Positions 1-8,500 are shown, numbered from the stretch's first letter. The stretch is 64,000 nucleotides of DNA from Pleomorphomonas sp. JP5 (GCF_023721815.1 NZ_JAMDLI010000008.1:389015-453014), one strand, 5' to 3'. Numbers and translations: made by a program. The notes: generated by a model not told the origin, from the letters alone.

Positions 1-273
1 GCCTGAATGGTCCATGAACACCGATGATGCCCGGCGTTCATTCGCAAGCCGTCGGCAAGCGCGCCCCTTTGCCATGAGCGACACCTGCAAGCGCCGTCGA
101 GCGGAGCGACGTCGTCCTTGTCGGGCCACCGAAAGCACCGTCGCTTTCGGGTCCAAGGCCCTCATAGGGAAACCACTGTTGGTGAAAGGCCCGCATACCA
201 CTTTTGATCCACCTCAAGGCCTTGTTGCGACAAGGAGGTTAGCGTCGGGACAATCTGAAGAGGGGGCAGTGAC
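1..273. other. No recognisable gene at left edge
   Basis: I see no convincing coding region here. The frames that are open have an Arg/Ser-rich composition typical of out-of-frame GC-rich DNA and match no family I know. The last 40 bases hold the purine-rich leader of the YdcH-like gene. Confidence 0.4.
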
Positions 274-525
274 ATGACCATCCCGAGCGAGCTTTCCGTG
301 GAATTCCCCGAGAGTTGGGACACCATTGAACAGCTCATGCTGTTCGACGTGGCTTTCTGCGACCTCGCCAGTGCCTATCAGGAGATCAACCGGCGCATTT
401 ATCGCATCGAGTCACTGGAGGAACCGGCCGGGCCGGACGTCCTCGCCGATCTCAAGCGCCACCGGTCTCTGCTCAAGGATGAAATCGCGGCCGCCGTTGC
501 CGCGTCCAGACGCGCCGTGGCTTGA
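274..525 (+). CDS. Small YdcH-like (DUF465) helical protein
   Basis: This encodes an 83-residue soluble protein with no signal peptide or membrane segment. The second half (about residues 38-78) is a helical hairpin with the pattern I-x2-L-E ... L-x2-L-K-x2-R-x2-L-K-D-E-I, which resembles the YdcH/DUF465 family of small coiled-coil proteins of unknown function. The N-terminal 35 residues are longer than in most family members. The ATG has a good ribosome site (AGAGGGGGC, about 5 bases upstream). A perfect 14-bp stem terminator follows, which supports a real monocistronic gene. The family assignment is by pattern only; no biochemical role can be stated. Confidence 0.7.
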   Translation: MTIPSELSVEFPESWDTIEQLMLFDVAFCDLASAYQEINRRIYRIESLEEPAGPDVLADLKRHRSLLKDEIAAAVAASRRAVA

Positions 526-553
526 CACCCCTCCTCGTTGGGCCCCAGCGCTA

Positions 554-594
554 TAGCCCGCGCCGTCCCCGTCCGACGGCGCGGGCTAGCTTTG
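554..594 (+). terminator. Rho-independent terminator after YdcH-like gene
   Basis: There is a perfect 14-bp inverted repeat (TAGCCCGCGCCGTC, 554-567, with its complement at 575-588) around a 7-base loop. It is followed by GCTTTGT. It lies 29 bp after the stop codon of the small upstream gene. Confidence 0.75.
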
Positions 595-1823
595 TCACCT
601 TCTTCCCGATGACCTGATCCAAGGGTGCCGCGGCTGCCGTCCCGGTTCGGGCACTGCATGTTGCGGAAGCCTCCACGGACGTTACACCACCGTAGTCCGT
701 CGATGTCATTCGGGCGCAATCGTTCACTTTCCAGAACGCCAAATCGCAAGACCATGGCCTCTTGCTGCCCCTCGGAGTCCGCCCCACTCCGTGCGTTCAT
801 TACCCATTCGAGCACCGCTCGCTTGAGAGAAGCCCTCCCCGGACGAGAGTGCCGAGTCGTCAGGTCACTCGTCTGACAACGCACCAGCGGAGATCGGCGA
901 GGCAACAGCTTCCCGCCAGCGCACCCGCCTCGCACAAGACGACGTGGCTTCCACTGCCGCGCCCAGATGGCCGCTATCCGCCGAGACAAACCCGGAGCAG
1001 GCAGCCGAACACAACCCTTGATAGTTACCCCGATCGTTCCGATGACTCGGTGTCTGAGACCTCTCGTTGCCCCCTGACCGACCGTCCGAGCAGTGGCGAA
1101 CCGGCATCGTCCGCCTGTCAGGCAAGACGCCTTTCATGCCTTCGAGGCAAGCACTGACGAGAGCTCGCTCGCGTGTCGCTTGCCGGGCTTCGGTGCAGGA
1201 AGGGCTCTTGCCCGGCGATGATGATCGGTTCAGAGACAGACTCAACACGGCCATCGAGCAAGCCCTCTCCCGCGTTCGAGCGGGAAGGCTCCGAATGGCT
1301 TTCGGCATGAACAGGACCGGGTCGCTTTCCGCCAAAACAAGGGAAACGCGCTCGCATCCAGCCACTTCGCAAAGTGATTCAGCTAGCTCGCAAAGCGATT
1401 CCGGCAGCTGATGTGCTGATTCAAAAAGGCATCGCACGACGTCCGATCACCGTTCAGAATTTGATTCAAGTTGAAGCGGAAACATCGAGTCACTTGAATC
1501 ACTTGCGAGGTGTTGTTGATACGTCGCTTCGGCGGCTCATGCAGTGATTCAGGTGACCGCCGTGATATCGAGCAGCCTCAGAATGAACCGCCAGGCACCG
1601 CTGTTTTCAGCCAGTGGCATGACCAGCTGCTGACGCATGCCCCCAGCTCTCAAGACAATGACCGCGCCAGCCAGCCCAAAGAAGCCGGCTTGAGATCGCC
1701 CCTTTCCGCCCCCTCCTCGGCCCGCATCACCGTCCGGTCGTAGGGAAGGCGACGAGGCTCGCAGTCCACCCGGCAGACACCATCGCCCCGCGACGGCGGA
1801 TACCTTCGAAAGGAGCCCCGACC
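595..1823. other. Gene-poor stretch with GANTC cluster and short repeats
   Basis: No protein family is recognisable in any frame of these 1.2 kb, and none of the open frames has a plausible ribosome site together with a natural composition. The notable content is at 1367-1550. There a 21-bp unit is repeated twice in tandem (1367-1387 and 1388-1408, 17 of 21 bases identical), and seven GANTC sites occur in 175 bp (1376, 1397, 1418, 1463, 1487, 1496, 1546). The first three GATTC sites are exactly 21 bp apart. The stretch could be a decayed gene or a regulatory or chromosome-organising region; I cannot tell which. Confidence 0.5.
1367..1408. repeat. Two tandem 21-bp units, each with a GATTC site
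   Basis: The unit begins TCGCAAAG and ends AGC. Copy one is 1367-1387 and copy two is 1388-1408, with 17 of 21 positions equal. A third, weaker copy keeps only GCTGATTCA near 1416-1423. The phase of 21 bp is two helical turns, so the GATTC sites lie on the same DNA face. Confidence 0.6.
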
Positions 1824-1964
1824 ATGAAGCGTCGCCGCAACTCCATCGAGCTGATCCCTTCGAGCCATCGCGCCACTGCCGGCAGGCGCCAGGTACGAGC
1901 AGACTACAAGCAGGCCGACGGGAGCCAGATGAGCCATGTCGGGCGCGAGATGGGCGCTACCTGA
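1824..1964 (+). CDS. Possible 46-residue basic small protein
   Basis: This short open frame starts MKRRRNSIEL and ends SHVGREMGAT. It has one of the better ribosome sites of the region (GAAAGGAG, 8 bases before the ATG), which is the main reason to list it. The product would be soluble, strongly basic at its N terminus (K-R-R-R) and without cysteines or membrane segments. I recognise no family. It sits alone in a gene-poor stretch upstream of the WYL regulator. It may equally be chance; only conservation or expression would settle it. Confidence 0.3.
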   Translation: MKRRRNSIELIPSSHRATAGRRQVRADYKQADGSQMSHVGREMGAT

Positions 1965-2590
1965 AGATGCAATCAGAGAGCGGTCAGAGCCGCCTACCCC
2001 ACCGGAGAAAAGCGGGCACTTCAACCGATCAGGATCTGGTGGGAGTCGTCATCACGGGCCGCGCCGATTTGCTCACCCACTCTCAGGCACCGTTCCGGAG
2101 GATCCCAGAACCGCGAGCCGGGCGGTCTGTCAGCGCCCCACCGCAGAGCGGGTTCGGCGCCGCTCTATCGCGTAGGGCAGGCGCTTGGGTACGGACCGAT
2201 CCTCGTTACCAACCCGCAGTCAAAAGTGTCTGCAGTAAACACAGACTGATCAATATTCCAAACACCCTTGCAACTCGACGCCTGCCCTTCCCCAGCGCAC
2301 GCGAAGCGCCGATCGTCATGCCGCAACCGAGGACAGCGACTGGCGGAGAGACGTCGAAGCCGACGGATCGCCTTTCCGTCAGCTACGATCGAAAGTGCAA
2401 GGCCGTCGGCTTCGCTGGGAAGCCATGCACCTTGTCCGACGGATACGGGGCGAGAAGGCCGCGTGGACGAGAGGCAAGAAGCGACTCAGAACAAAACAGG
2501 ATCATTGTTGTGGACGTGGACCGTGCATGCTGGCATGATCGGAACACCTTTTTGTTGACCGAATCCATTGCCGAACTCTTGGGTCGATCC
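1965..2590. other. Upstream region of the WYL regulator, no clear gene
   Basis: The frame of the WYL regulator stays open back to 1967, but the upstream part has no homology that I recognise and its composition is unlike a protein. A GTCTG-N9-CAGAC inverted repeat lies near 2231-2249. A TTGACC hexamer near 2566 could be a -35 element for the regulator, but no good -10 follows. Confidence 0.4.
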
Positions 2591-3337
2591 ATGTCCCGCG
2601 CCGAGCGCCTTCTCACCTTGGTCCAGGCCTTACGCCGCCGTCGCCGTCCCGTCGCCGGGGCGGAGCTCGCGGCCGAGCTTGGCGTATCGCTTCGCACGCT
2701 CTATCGCGACATTCAGGCCCTGATCGGCCAGGGCGCGCCGATCGACGGCGAGGCCGGCATCGGCTATGTGCTGAGGCCCGGCTTCATGCTGCCTCCACTG
2801 ATGTTCACCGAGGACGAGATCGAGGCATTGGTCTTCGGCGCGCGCCTCGCAGCGACCCGAGCCGACGAACGGCTGGCGTCATCCGCCGAGAACGCGCTTG
2901 CGAAGATCGCCGCCGTGCTGCCGCCCGACCTTGCCGACCGGATGGATGCCACCGGCCTGATCGTCGCGCCAGCCTGGAATGCCAACCGAGACGGGGTGGA
3001 CCTCTCTCTGGTGCGCGGCGCCATTCGCAACGAGACGCGGCTCGAGTTCTCGTACGTCAACGAGAAGGGGCTCGCCTCCCGTCGCGTCGTCTGGCCAATC
3101 GCCGTCGCTTTCTTCGAACGCGTGCGCGTTCTCACCGCATGGTGCGAGCTGAGGGCCGACTACCGCCACTTCCGCGTCGATCGCATGTCGGACGCCATCG
3201 ACCTCGGCGTCCGCTATCCGCGCCGGCGTCGCGTTCTCCTCAAGGAGTGGCGGGAGATCGAGAGCGCCGAGCCGGCCTGGAGAGAGGTGGCCGACGCGGC
3301 GGACCCGGTGGCGGTGCCGCGCCGGAAGTCCGCCTGA
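2591..3337 (+). CDS. YafY-type transcriptional regulator (HTH_11 + WYL)
   Basis: This 248-residue DNA-binding protein has two parts. The N-terminal winged helix (residues 1-60) contains R-A-E-R-L-L-x2-V-Q-A-L-R-R and the recognition helix pattern S-L-R-T-L-Y-R-D-I. The WYL-type ligand domain is at about residues 135-225. In place of the W-Y-L triad it has V-L-T-A-W-C-E-L-R-x-D-Y-R-H-F-R-V-D-R-M, which is the usual YafY/YfjR version. I chose the ATG at 2591 because the domain begins there; the frame is open further upstream but that part looks non-coding. It is convergent with the YitT gene (14 bp between stops). The target and ligand are unknown; relatives respond to nucleotides or DNA damage signals. 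Confidence 0.85.
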   Translation: MSRAERLLTLVQALRRRRRPVAGAELAAELGVSLRTLYRDIQALIGQGAPIDGEAGIGYVLRPGFMLPPLMFTEDEIEALVFGARLAATRADERLASSAENALAKIAAVLPPDLADRMDATGLIVAPAWNANRDGVDLSLVRGAIRNETRLEFSYVNEKGLASRRVVWPIAVAFFERVRVLTAWCELRADYRHFRVDRMSDAIDLGVRYPRRRRVLLKEWREIESAEPAWREVADAADPVAVPRRKSA

Positions 3338-3351
3338 CGCCCGGAGGCTGC

Positions 3352-3969
3352 TCAGTAGCCGTTGTAGCGACCCGGCTTGTGATTGACGGCCAGAACGAGG
3401 TTTAGAACCACGGCGCCCAGAACGGATAACGCCACGTTCTTCCAGTCGAGCACAAGGAAGGATGTCGCGAGGATCAGAAGGTCGGTGGTCAGCTGGAACT
3501 TGCCGGCTCGCCATCCAAGCTTTTCCTGAACGAAGGCTGCGAGGATGCCGATGCCGCCAAGGCTCGACTTGTGGCGGAACAGCATCAGCATGCCGACGCC
3601 GGTCAAGGCGCCTCCGGTGATTGCCGAGAACCAGGGAGCGCTATAGCCGATAGCGAAGGCGTCGTGCATGAAGTAGCTCTCCGCGGCGAGCAGGGCCACC
3701 GCCGCGAAGGTCTTCAGGGTGAACTCCTTGCCGAGCGTTACCCAGCCGAAGGCGTAGAACGGCAGGTTCAGCAGGAAAATGACCGGGCCGATGCCGAACT
3801 GGGTGACATAGTGGATGAGAAAAGCAGCACCAGCGGTACCGCCGGTGCCCAGATGAGCGTCGCGGAAGAACTCGATGCCGACGGCGGCAAAGAACGTCCC
3901 CATGACAATCGCCTGCACGTCGTCCCAAACACCGTGCCTGCCGTCGTCGCTCCTGTCGATGCTCACCAT
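3352..3969 (-). CDS. YitT family membrane protein
   Basis: This is a 205-residue integral membrane protein with five or six hydrophobic segments, at about residues 15-35, 45-70, 75-95, 105-125 and 160-195. The stretch H-L-G-T-G-G-T-A-G near residue 30 and S-S-L-G-G-I-G near 130 are the glycine-rich motifs of the YitT/DUF161 N-terminal domain. Most YitT proteins are about 280 residues with a soluble C-terminal DUF2179 domain; that domain is absent here, as in many proteobacterial members. The ATG at 3969 is preceded by GAAAGG. Function is unknown; a transporter role has been proposed for relatives. Confidence 0.85.
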   Translation of the reverse strand: MVSIDRSDDGRHGVWDDVQAIVMGTFFAAVGIEFFRDAHLGTGGTAGAAFLIHYVTQFGIGPVIFLLNLPFYAFGWVTLGKEFTLKTFAAVALLAAESYFMHDAFAIGYSAPWFSAITGGALTGVGMLMLFRHKSSLGGIGILAAFVQEKLGWRAGKFQLTTDLLILATSFLVLDWKNVALSVLGAVVLNLVLAVNHKPGRYNGY

Positions 3970-4124
3970 ATACTGCTGCCTTTCTCGAACGTCGCCCTTG
4001 CGGTCTCTGTCATATCCTCGGGGTGGTTGCCAGCGGCGCGACGGAGACGAAGCGTGTCGGCGACCTGACCAGACCAGAGTTGGGCAACTCCTGTGCAATT
4101 GCCGCGCCACTGACGGCGATGTGC

Positions 4125-4134
4125 CACAATTGTG
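4125..4134. promoter_or_regulatory. 10-bp palindrome between yitT-like and mop genes
   Basis: CACAATTGTG is a perfect palindrome in the 267-bp divergent spacer, 102 bp before the molbindin ATG. It could be an operator for either gene. It does not resemble the ModE box as I know it. Confidence 0.25.
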
Positions 4135-4236
4135 ACGTTGCGGAACGGCGAACCCGGCCTATCCTTCCTGTTGCGGGCGCCCGCGTTGGCGGCGCTCCGT
4201 CCTCCGGCAAAACCGGCCTGAACAGGGAATGTCACC

Positions 4237-4446
4237 ATGAAGATTTCGGCTCGCAACGTCCTCGAGGGCAAGGTCGTCAAGATCACCAAAGGCGCGACGA
4301 CCGCCCATGTCGTTCTGGAGGTCGTTGGCGGCGCTAAGGTCACGGCGGCGATCACCAACGAGGCGGTCGACGATTTGGGCCTGAAAGTCGGCGACGCCGC
4401 CAAGGCGGTGGTCAAGGCATCGGACGTGCTCGTCGCCATCGACTGA
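4237..4446 (+). CDS. mop: Molbindin (Mop), single TOBE domain
   Basis: This 69-residue protein is one TOBE/Mop domain: M-K-I-S-A-R-N-x-L-E-G-K-V at the start, then a run of beta strands and S-x-x-V-L-V-A-I at the end. Molbindins of this size assemble as hexamers that bind molybdate (or tungstate) oxyanions in the cytoplasm and buffer the supply for molybdenum cofactor. The residues S4 and K13 of the first strand-loop and the K-A-S-D-V motif near 60 fit the family. It stands alone, divergent from the YitT gene; no mod transporter genes are near. The leader contains AACAGGGAATGTCACC before the ATG, a moderate ribosome site. Confidence 0.9.
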   Translation: MKISARNVLEGKVVKITKGATTAHVVLEVVGGAKVTAAITNEAVDDLGLKVGDAAKAVVKASDVLVAID

Positions 4447-4484
4447 CCGTCCGGCGAAGGCAGCCGAGACGCTCGCCGAGCTCG

Positions 4485-4524
4485 CATGAGCCCACATGAG
4501 TCTCCATGACTCACCATAAGCTCC
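4485..4524. repeat. Four degenerate 10-bp tandem repeats
   Basis: Units begin at 4485, 4495, 4505 and 4515 and read CATGAGCCCA, CATGAGTCTC, CATGACTCAC and CATAAGCTCC. The period is exactly 10 bp, about one helical turn. They lie in the 97-bp space between the convergent mop and ycgN-like genes. Confidence 0.6.
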
Positions 4525-4543
4525 TGTGTGGCTTGTCCTTGCT

Positions 4544-5050
4544 TTATGCCCGGCGACGTCTCTTGCGACCCAACAGTCCCGGCAACCGCGTCGGCCATGT
4601 GACAATGCGGTCCTGCCAGTCCTCCACCGGCCAGTCCTCTTCGCGCACCGTCTTGCCGCGAACAGAGACACCGGCCCGATGAACGCTGTCCGGATCGCCC
4701 GAGACGAGCGGATGCCAGTCATAGAGATCGCGCCCTTCGGCAACGAGGCGATAGGCGCAGGTGGTCGGAAGCCAGGTGAGCGTACGCACCTCCTGCGGCG
4801 TCAGGCGCACACATTCCGGCACCGTCTCAGAGCGATGGGCATAGTCGCGGCAGCGGCAGCTTTCTCCATCGAGCAGCGAACACCCGATGTCGGTGTAGAC
4901 GACGCGGCCGGTATCCTCGTCTTCCAGCTTATTGAGGCAACATCGGGCGCAGCCATCGCACAGGCTTTCCCACTCCGTGTCGGTCATTTCCTCAAGGCTT
5001 TTGGTGCGCCAGAAAGGCAGCCCGTCGTCGTTGCCTGTGTCGTCCGTCAT
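4544..5050 (-). CDS. YcgN family cysteine cluster protein (UPF0260)
   Basis: This is a 168-residue cytoplasmic protein with the family hallmark of many conserved cysteines. The pattern is L-C-x2-C-x2-C-C near residue 32, then G-C-x-L-L-D, C-R-C and E-C in the 55-85 region, and a [19 protein letters not shown] segment near 95-115. The cysteines suggest metal (zinc or iron) binding. The length (about 150-165 residues) fits UPF0260. The extreme C terminus is very basic (R-K-R-R-R-R-A). Function is not known. The gene is divergent from the penicillin-binding protein gene, with 69 bp between starts. Confidence 0.88.
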   Translation of the reverse strand: MTDDTGNDDGLPFWRTKSLEEMTDTEWESLCDGCARCCLNKLEDEDTGRVVYTDIGCSLLDGESCRCRDYAHRSETVPECVRLTPQEVRTLTWLPTTCAYRLVAEGRDLYDWHPLVSGDPDSVHRAGVSVRGKTVREEDWPVEDWQDRIVTWPTRLPGLLGRKRRRRA

Positions 5051-5119
5051 CTTTTTCTCTGCGATCTGGTAACCGGGGCCGGAAAAGGTTAGTTTTCAGC
5101 TTCCGAACATTCCTAACGC

Positions 5120-7360
5120 TTGGGCTCTACCGTGCCGGAATTCAAGAGCAATCCGCGCTGGCGCCTCTGGCTTCTCCGAATCGATGCCTTCGTCGACTCG
5201 GCCGCATGGAACGCCTCGAAAGGTTTCTCGCGGTTCTGGGGCAGCCTTGTCGACTACTCCGGCCTGATCCGCATGCGCGGCTGGAAGCGCGCGGTGTTCG
5301 AGCTGGCGTCCGAAGGAGCGACGCTCGGCGCGGCCGGATCCATCGTCCTGTTGTTGTTCGCCATTCCGGCTTTCAAGGCGACGGAGGGCGACTGGCGCGC
5401 TCGCGGCGATTATGCCGTCACCTTCGAGGACAAGACGGGCGCAATCATCGGCCGGCGCGGCATGTTTCTCGATGACAGCGTACCGCTCTCGGCAATGCCG
5501 CCCTACCTCATCGAGGCGACGCTCGCCACCGAGGACCGGCGCTTCTACGACCATTTCGGCATCGACCCTCTCGGCACCCTGCGCGCCATCGTATCGAACG
5601 CCAGGGCCGGCGGCGTCGTCCAGGGCGGTTCGACCATCACCCAGCAGCTCGCCAAAAACCTCTTCCTTTCGAACGAGCGCACCCTCCAGCGCAAGATCAA
5701 CGAAGCCTATCTCGCTCTCTGGCTCGAAGCACAGCTGTCCAAGGACGAGATCCTGAAACTCTATCTCGACCGCGCCTACATGGGCGGCGGCACACATGGC
5801 GTCGCAGCGGCGTCGGAGTTCTATTTCGGCAAGTCGGTCAGGTCGCTGACGCTGGCTGAGGCGGCCATGCTGTCCGGCCTTTACAAGGCGCCCACCAAAT
5901 ACTCGCCCAACAACAACCTCGCCGCCGCTCGCGCCCGCGCCAATCAGGTGCTGTCCAACCTCGTCGAAGGCGGCTTCATGACGGAGGCGCAGGTTGCGTC
6001 AGCTCGTCGCAACCCGGCAACGCCGGTGCCCTCGGCCAACGGTAATGCGCCGGACTGGTTCCTCGACTGGGCCTTCGAAGAGGTGAAGCGCATCGCCCCC
6101 CCCGGCGATCGGACCATTACCGTTCGAACCACGCTTGACCCGATGGTTCAGAAGACGGCCGATGCCGCCGTCGCCGAAAGCCTCCGGAAGTATGGCCAGC
6201 AGTACAAGGTGAAGCAGGCCGCCACCGTCGTTCAGAGCCTGGACGGCGCCGTCCGGGCTATGGTCGGTGGCAGCGACTATGGCGAAAGCCTGTTCAACCG
6301 CGCGGTCTACGCGTTGCGTCAGCCGGGATCGTCGTTCAAGCCCTTTGTCTATGCCACGGCTTTCATGAACGGCTACGCCCCCGAAGACATGATCTCCGAT
6401 GCGCCGATCACAATCGGAAACTGGAGCCCGCGCAACTATGGCCGCTCCTATGCAGGCCGGGTCTCGCTCAGAACGGCCATCGCCAAGTCGATCAATACGG
6501 TGCCGGTCCGGCTCGCCGAGAGCATGGGGCGCGGCAAGATCGTGGACACCGCGCACAAGCTGGGTATCCGCACTGAGCTCAAGATCACACGCGCCTTGCC
6601 GCTCGGCGTGGCCGAGGTCACTGCGCTCGACATGGTCGGCGCCTATTCCGGCTTTGCCACCGGTGGAATCAAGTCGACGCCCTATGCCATCGAATGGACC
6701 AAGACGCGTGCCGGCGCGATCACCTACGACCGGGCGCGCGACGAGCCGCCGCCCGAGCAGGTGTTGCCCGAGGAGATCGCCTACGAGATGAACAGCGTAC
6801 TGTCGACGGTGGTGAACGCCGGCACCGGGGGACGCGCGAAGTTCCCCGGGCAAATGCAGGCCGGCAAGACCGGCACGACGCAGGCCTATCGCGATGCCTG
6901 GTTCGTCGGCTACACCGGCTGGTATGCGGCCTCGGTGTGGTTCGGCAACGACGACTATACCTCGACCGCCAGAATGACCGGCGGCAGCCTGCCGGCCATA
7001 ACCTGGCACTCCATCATGGAACCGATTCACGCCGGTCTCAGCTTCAAGCCAATCCCGGGCGTCCCAGTATCGGCCGACGTTCTTGCCTCGGCCGGCAAGC
7101 CGGCCGAGGTGGCCGCGGTCGCTCCCGCGACGGCCGTTTCCCCGCAGTCCCTGACGCCGGCGGCGGCGGCGGTGATCCGCGATGTCGGCGAGAGCATGCG
7201 TGCCCGTCTTCCTGCGACGCGGCCTCGGGAAGCAGCCCTCGTGCCGGCTGCCGACAGCGAACCGATCAGCCTTCGGACTCCATCCGATGCCGGACGATCG
7301 AATATCCTTCTCAACGGCCTTTCGCTGCTCGGTGCATCCGACGCCGCGTCGCCTCGCTGA
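5120..7360 (+). CDS. Class A penicillin-binding protein (PBP1 family)
   Basis: This bifunctional peptidoglycan synthase of about 740 residues has a cytoplasmic N terminus, one membrane segment near residues 70-88 and a periplasmic body. The GT51 glycosyltransferase domain shows E-D-R-R-F-Y-D-H-F-G (catalytic Glu near 137), G-G-S-T-I-T-Q-Q-L-A-K-N and R-K-I-N-E. The transpeptidase domain shows the S-x-x-K motif in Q-P-G-S-S-F-K (near 415), S-I-N (near 457) and K-T-G-T-T (near 580). The C-terminal 100 residues are Ala/Pro-rich and low in complexity. The start is uncertain: TTG at 5120 or GTG at 5132, neither with a good ribosome site. A 12-bp gap leads into the DUF1214 gene, so these are probably one operon. 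Confidence 0.93.
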   Translation: MGSTVPEFKSNPRWRLWLLRIDAFVDSAAWNASKGFSRFWGSLVDYSGLIRMRGWKRAVFELASEGATLGAAGSIVLLLFAIPAFKATEGDWRARGDYAVTFEDKTGAIIGRRGMFLDDSVPLSAMPPYLIEATLATEDRRFYDHFGIDPLGTLRAIVSNARAGGVVQGGSTITQQLAKNLFLSNERTLQRKINEAYLALWLEAQLSKDEILKLYLDRAYMGGGTHGVAAASEFYFGKSVRSLTLAEAAMLSGLYKAPTKYSPNNNLAAARARANQVLSNLVEGGFMTEAQVASARRNPATPVPSANGNAPDWFLDWAFEEVKRIAPPGDRTITVRTTLDPMVQKTADAAVAESLRKYGQQYKVKQAATVVQSLDGAVRAMVGGSDYGESLFNRAVYALRQPGSSFKPFVYATAFMNGYAPEDMISDAPITIGNWSPRNYGRSYAGRVSLRTAIAKSINTVPVRLAESMGRGKIVDTAHKLGIRTELKITRALPLGVAEVTALDMVGAYSGFATGGIKSTPYAIEWTKTRAGAITYDRARDEPPPEQVLPEEIAYEMNSVLSTVVNAGTGGRAKFPGQMQAGKTGTTQAYRDAWFVGYTGWYAASVWFGNDDYTSTARMTGGSLPAITWHSIMEPIHAGLSFKPIPGVPVSADVLASAGKPAEVAAVAPATAVSPQSLTPAAAAVIRDVGESMRARLPATRPREAALVPAADSEPISLRTPSDAGRSNILLNGLSLLGASDAASPR

Positions 7361-7372
7361 CCGGTCGCGACT

Positions 7373-7957
7373 GTGTTTTCAACCATCCGCTTCATCGTGG
7401 TTACGCTCGCCGGCGTCTTTCTCGGCCTCGCTTCGGCATGGTGGGCCGTCGGCAACCTCCATTTCAAAGGCGCCCAGACCATCGGGCAGTGGTCGGTTGT
7501 GGAAGATGATGCCAAGGCCAACCCTTACGAAGCGGCAAGGGCGGCTCGGCGTGGTGGCGGCGGCCTCGGGCCAAGCGAGGGGATAGAGCTCATCACCGAG
7601 ACAAGCGCCGACAACAAGCCTCTCCAGGCAGCTTGCGCCTATCTGGTCACCGGCCCGATGCCACAGGGCGTGCTCTGGACACTGACGGTCTCCGATCGCG
7701 ACGGTCACTTGCCAGCCAATCCGGCGCGCCGCTTCGGCTTCACCTCGCTCGATGCGATGACCTTCGGCCCGGCGCGTCAGGTTCGCATATCGATCGGGCG
7801 GGAGGTTCGGCCCGGCGACTTCGTGGCCACGACCGACCTTTCGAGCCTGCGATTGACCCTTCGCCTCTATTCGCCAACCCTGGCCGCGCGCGCGCCAAGC
7901 CGCGACCAGCTGCCATCAGTGACGCCACTTGGCTGCGAGCAAAAGGACGCGTCATGA
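7373..7957 (+). CDS. DUF1214 domain envelope protein
   Basis: This 194-residue protein has one N-terminal hydrophobic segment (residues 5-27), which is a signal anchor or signal peptide, followed by a soluble periplasmic domain. The segment L-W-T-L-T-V-S-D-R-D-G near 105 and the R-F-G-F-T-S-L region are typical of DUF1214, a beta-rich domain usually found with DUF1254. It uses a GTG start 12 bp after the PBP stop and its own stop overlaps the next ATG by four bases (ATGA), so it is translationally coupled to the DUF1254-like gene. The enzymatic role is unknown; the operon context suggests a cell-envelope role. Confidence 0.85.
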   Translation: MFSTIRFIVVTLAGVFLGLASAWWAVGNLHFKGAQTIGQWSVVEDDAKANPYEAARAARRGGGGLGPSEGIELITETSADNKPLQAACAYLVTGPMPQGVLWTLTVSDRDGHLPANPARRFGFTSLDAMTFGPARQVRISIGREVRPGDFVATTDLSSLRLTLRLYSPTLAARAPSRDQLPSVTPLGCEQKDAS

Positions 7958-8490
7958 TCGACACCGGTCTTCGCTGGCTCGCCGCGACGCTGTGCATTGC
8001 CGGGCTTACCCATATCGCAGCCGTCCTTCTTGCGCCCAGTCATTCCCGCGACTTGGCGTTCACCGGCGTCGATTTCGGCGGGACGGACGGCAAGCTCGTT
8101 CTCGTCGACAACAGCAACACATCCGCCGACCTGGACCCGGCCTTTCTCAATGCCGTCTGCCGCTTCGATGATGAAACCGGGCCGGTTCGCCTCACGGGCA
8201 TCATGCCCGGCACATACTGGTCCGTCGCGGCGATGTCGGAAGACGGCCGAATTCTCTCGACGCTGTCCCGGGAAGACTTGCGCGGCGCCGATATCGATCT
8301 CCTGGTCGGTCGCACCGCCGCGCTCGACGCCGTCAGACAGTCGGTCGGTCTCGACTCCGTCGAGACGATGTCGCTGCCAGTCAGCCGAGGCTTCGTGCTG
8401 CTCCGACTGTTCGCTGGCAGCCTCGACGATCGAGGTCTCGCCGAAGGCGCCTTCGAGGATCTTCAGTGTCGCCCCGCCCTTTCGGAGTGA
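7954..8490 (+). CDS. DUF1254 domain envelope protein
   Basis: This 178-residue partner of the DUF1214 protein has an N-terminal hydrophobic segment at residues 6-25 and an extracytoplasmic domain. The stretch containing G-P-V-R-L-T-G-I-M-P-G-T-Y-W-S-V near 85-100 and the C-terminal G-F-V-L-L-R-L-F segment match the short alphaproteobacterial DUF1254 form. The start ATG overlaps the preceding stop (ATGA). Such adjacent short DUF1214 and DUF1254 proteins are common in Hyphomicrobiales; together they correspond to the two halves of longer DUF1254-DUF1214 proteins elsewhere. Their biochemical function is unknown. Confidence 0.85.
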   Translation: MIDTGLRWLAATLCIAGLTHIAAVLLAPSHSRDLAFTGVDFGGTDGKLVLVDNSNTSADLDPAFLNAVCRFDDETGPVRLTGIMPGTYWSVAAMSEDGRILSTLSREDLRGADIDLLVGRTAALDAVRQSVGLDSVETMSLPVSRGFVLLRLFAGSLDDRGLAEGAFEDLQCRPALSE

Positions 8491-8500
8491 AGACCGACGC

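Noticed and set aside
865..1437. A 190-codon minus-strand frame over the 21-bp repeats
   Set aside because: Its repeated L-C-E-(L/V)-A segment is simply the translation of the DNA repeat; the rest has no domain and no ribosome site.
1367..1550. Chromosomal origin of replication
   Set aside because: GANTC clustering is suggestive, but I find no DnaA boxes (TTATCCACA-like), no AT-rich unwinding element and none of the usual origin neighbours.
4125..4134. ModE-type molybdate operator before mop
   Set aside because: CACAATTGTG is palindromic but does not contain the TATATA-type half-sites of ModE boxes, so I list it only as an unspecified palindrome.
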